In this document: one piece after another, positions 5,227 through 5,328 of the stretch | How positions within the stretch are numbered: position 1 is the first letter of the stretch | How the letters are laid out: each line of letters starts with the position of its first letter | Assembly (NCBI GenBank): GCA_002336845.1 | Contig: DDEX01000037.1 | Location: 1-5,328 of the forward strand | From: Rhodobacteraceae bacterium UBA1943 | GTDB lineage: Bacteria > Pseudomonadota > Alphaproteobacteria > Rhodobacterales > Rhodobacteraceae | Length of the DNA: 5,328 nt | Reading direction: 5' to 3' | Notes under the pieces: model-generated | Seen by the model: only the letters and a program-made list of their open reading frames with translations | Databases searched by the model: none | What the model was told of the DNA's origin: nothing | Translations under genes and position numbers: made by a program

Positions 5227-5328
5227 ATGGCAAAGAAACCTGAAACCACCGTCGTACCGGAAGAAACCACCACCCTGCCCCTTGAGGCCGTGGTGCCGGT
5301 GATCGAGCCGGAAACCCCTGCCGCCGAA
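5227..5328 (+). CDS. Start of an unidentified Pro/Glu/Thr-rich protein, 3' partial
   Basis: An ATG at 5227 follows GGGGA (5213-5217) by 9 nt and comes one base after the preceding stop. The frame stays open to the window end (34 codons). The visible N-terminus begins MAKKPETTVVPEE and is rich in Pro, Glu, Thr and Val, so it is probably disordered. Genes at this place after terminase often encode a portal or another head protein, but nothing in these residues identifies it. Confidence 0.7.
   Translation, partial: MAKKPETTVVPEETTTLPLEAVVPVIEPETPAAE

Noticed and set aside
2768..5304. A 16-nt identical segment (CGTGGTGCCGGTGATC) at 2768-2783 and 5289-5304
   Set aside because: Both encode a Val-Val-Pro-Val-Ile stretch with common codons in Pro-rich tails. 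Coincidence or shared composition is enough to explain it.

Overview
The window looks like part of a tailed phage or prophage from an alphaproteobacterium, probably of the Rhodobacterales (Paracoccus/Rhodobacter type). The grounds are high GC with strong G/C bias at third codon positions, phage-type proteins, and a GapR/DUF2312-family gene, a family essentially confined to Alphaproteobacteria and their phages. All supported genes lie on the plus strand, so this is one stretch of a replication-to-packaging module. The taxonomic placement is inference.

Layout. Positions 2-1822 hold the C-terminal part of a P-loop replicative ATPase (primase-helicase type) whose start lies before the window. Positions 1823-2279 are a 457-bp stretch without a convincing gene. 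Inside it, 1958-2233 is a set of nested inverted repeats: two repeat families in opposed clusters, two AT-rich flanks and a central alternating purine-pyrimidine tract, all sharing nearly the same centre (about 2095). This is the most unusual part of the window, and the best reading is an iteron-type replication origin next to its initiator/helicase. Positions 2280-2954 encode a probable small terminase subunit, assigned mainly by position. A short ORF (2960-3175) and a G-rich stretch with a perfect 10-bp hairpin separate it from the large terminase (3172-4965), which has clear ATPase and nuclease motifs. After it come a GapR-like DNA-binding protein (4968-5225) and the first 34 codons of a further gene (5227 to the window end).

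How the parts may work together. The ATPase would unwind DNA at the adjacent repeat cluster, the two terminase subunits would package the product, and the GapR-like protein could act on overtwisted DNA during replication or transcription. From 2280 onward the genes overlap by ATGA or are separated by 1-5 nt, which suggests a translationally coupled operon. No integrase, tRNA, CRISPR array or insertion sequence is visible.
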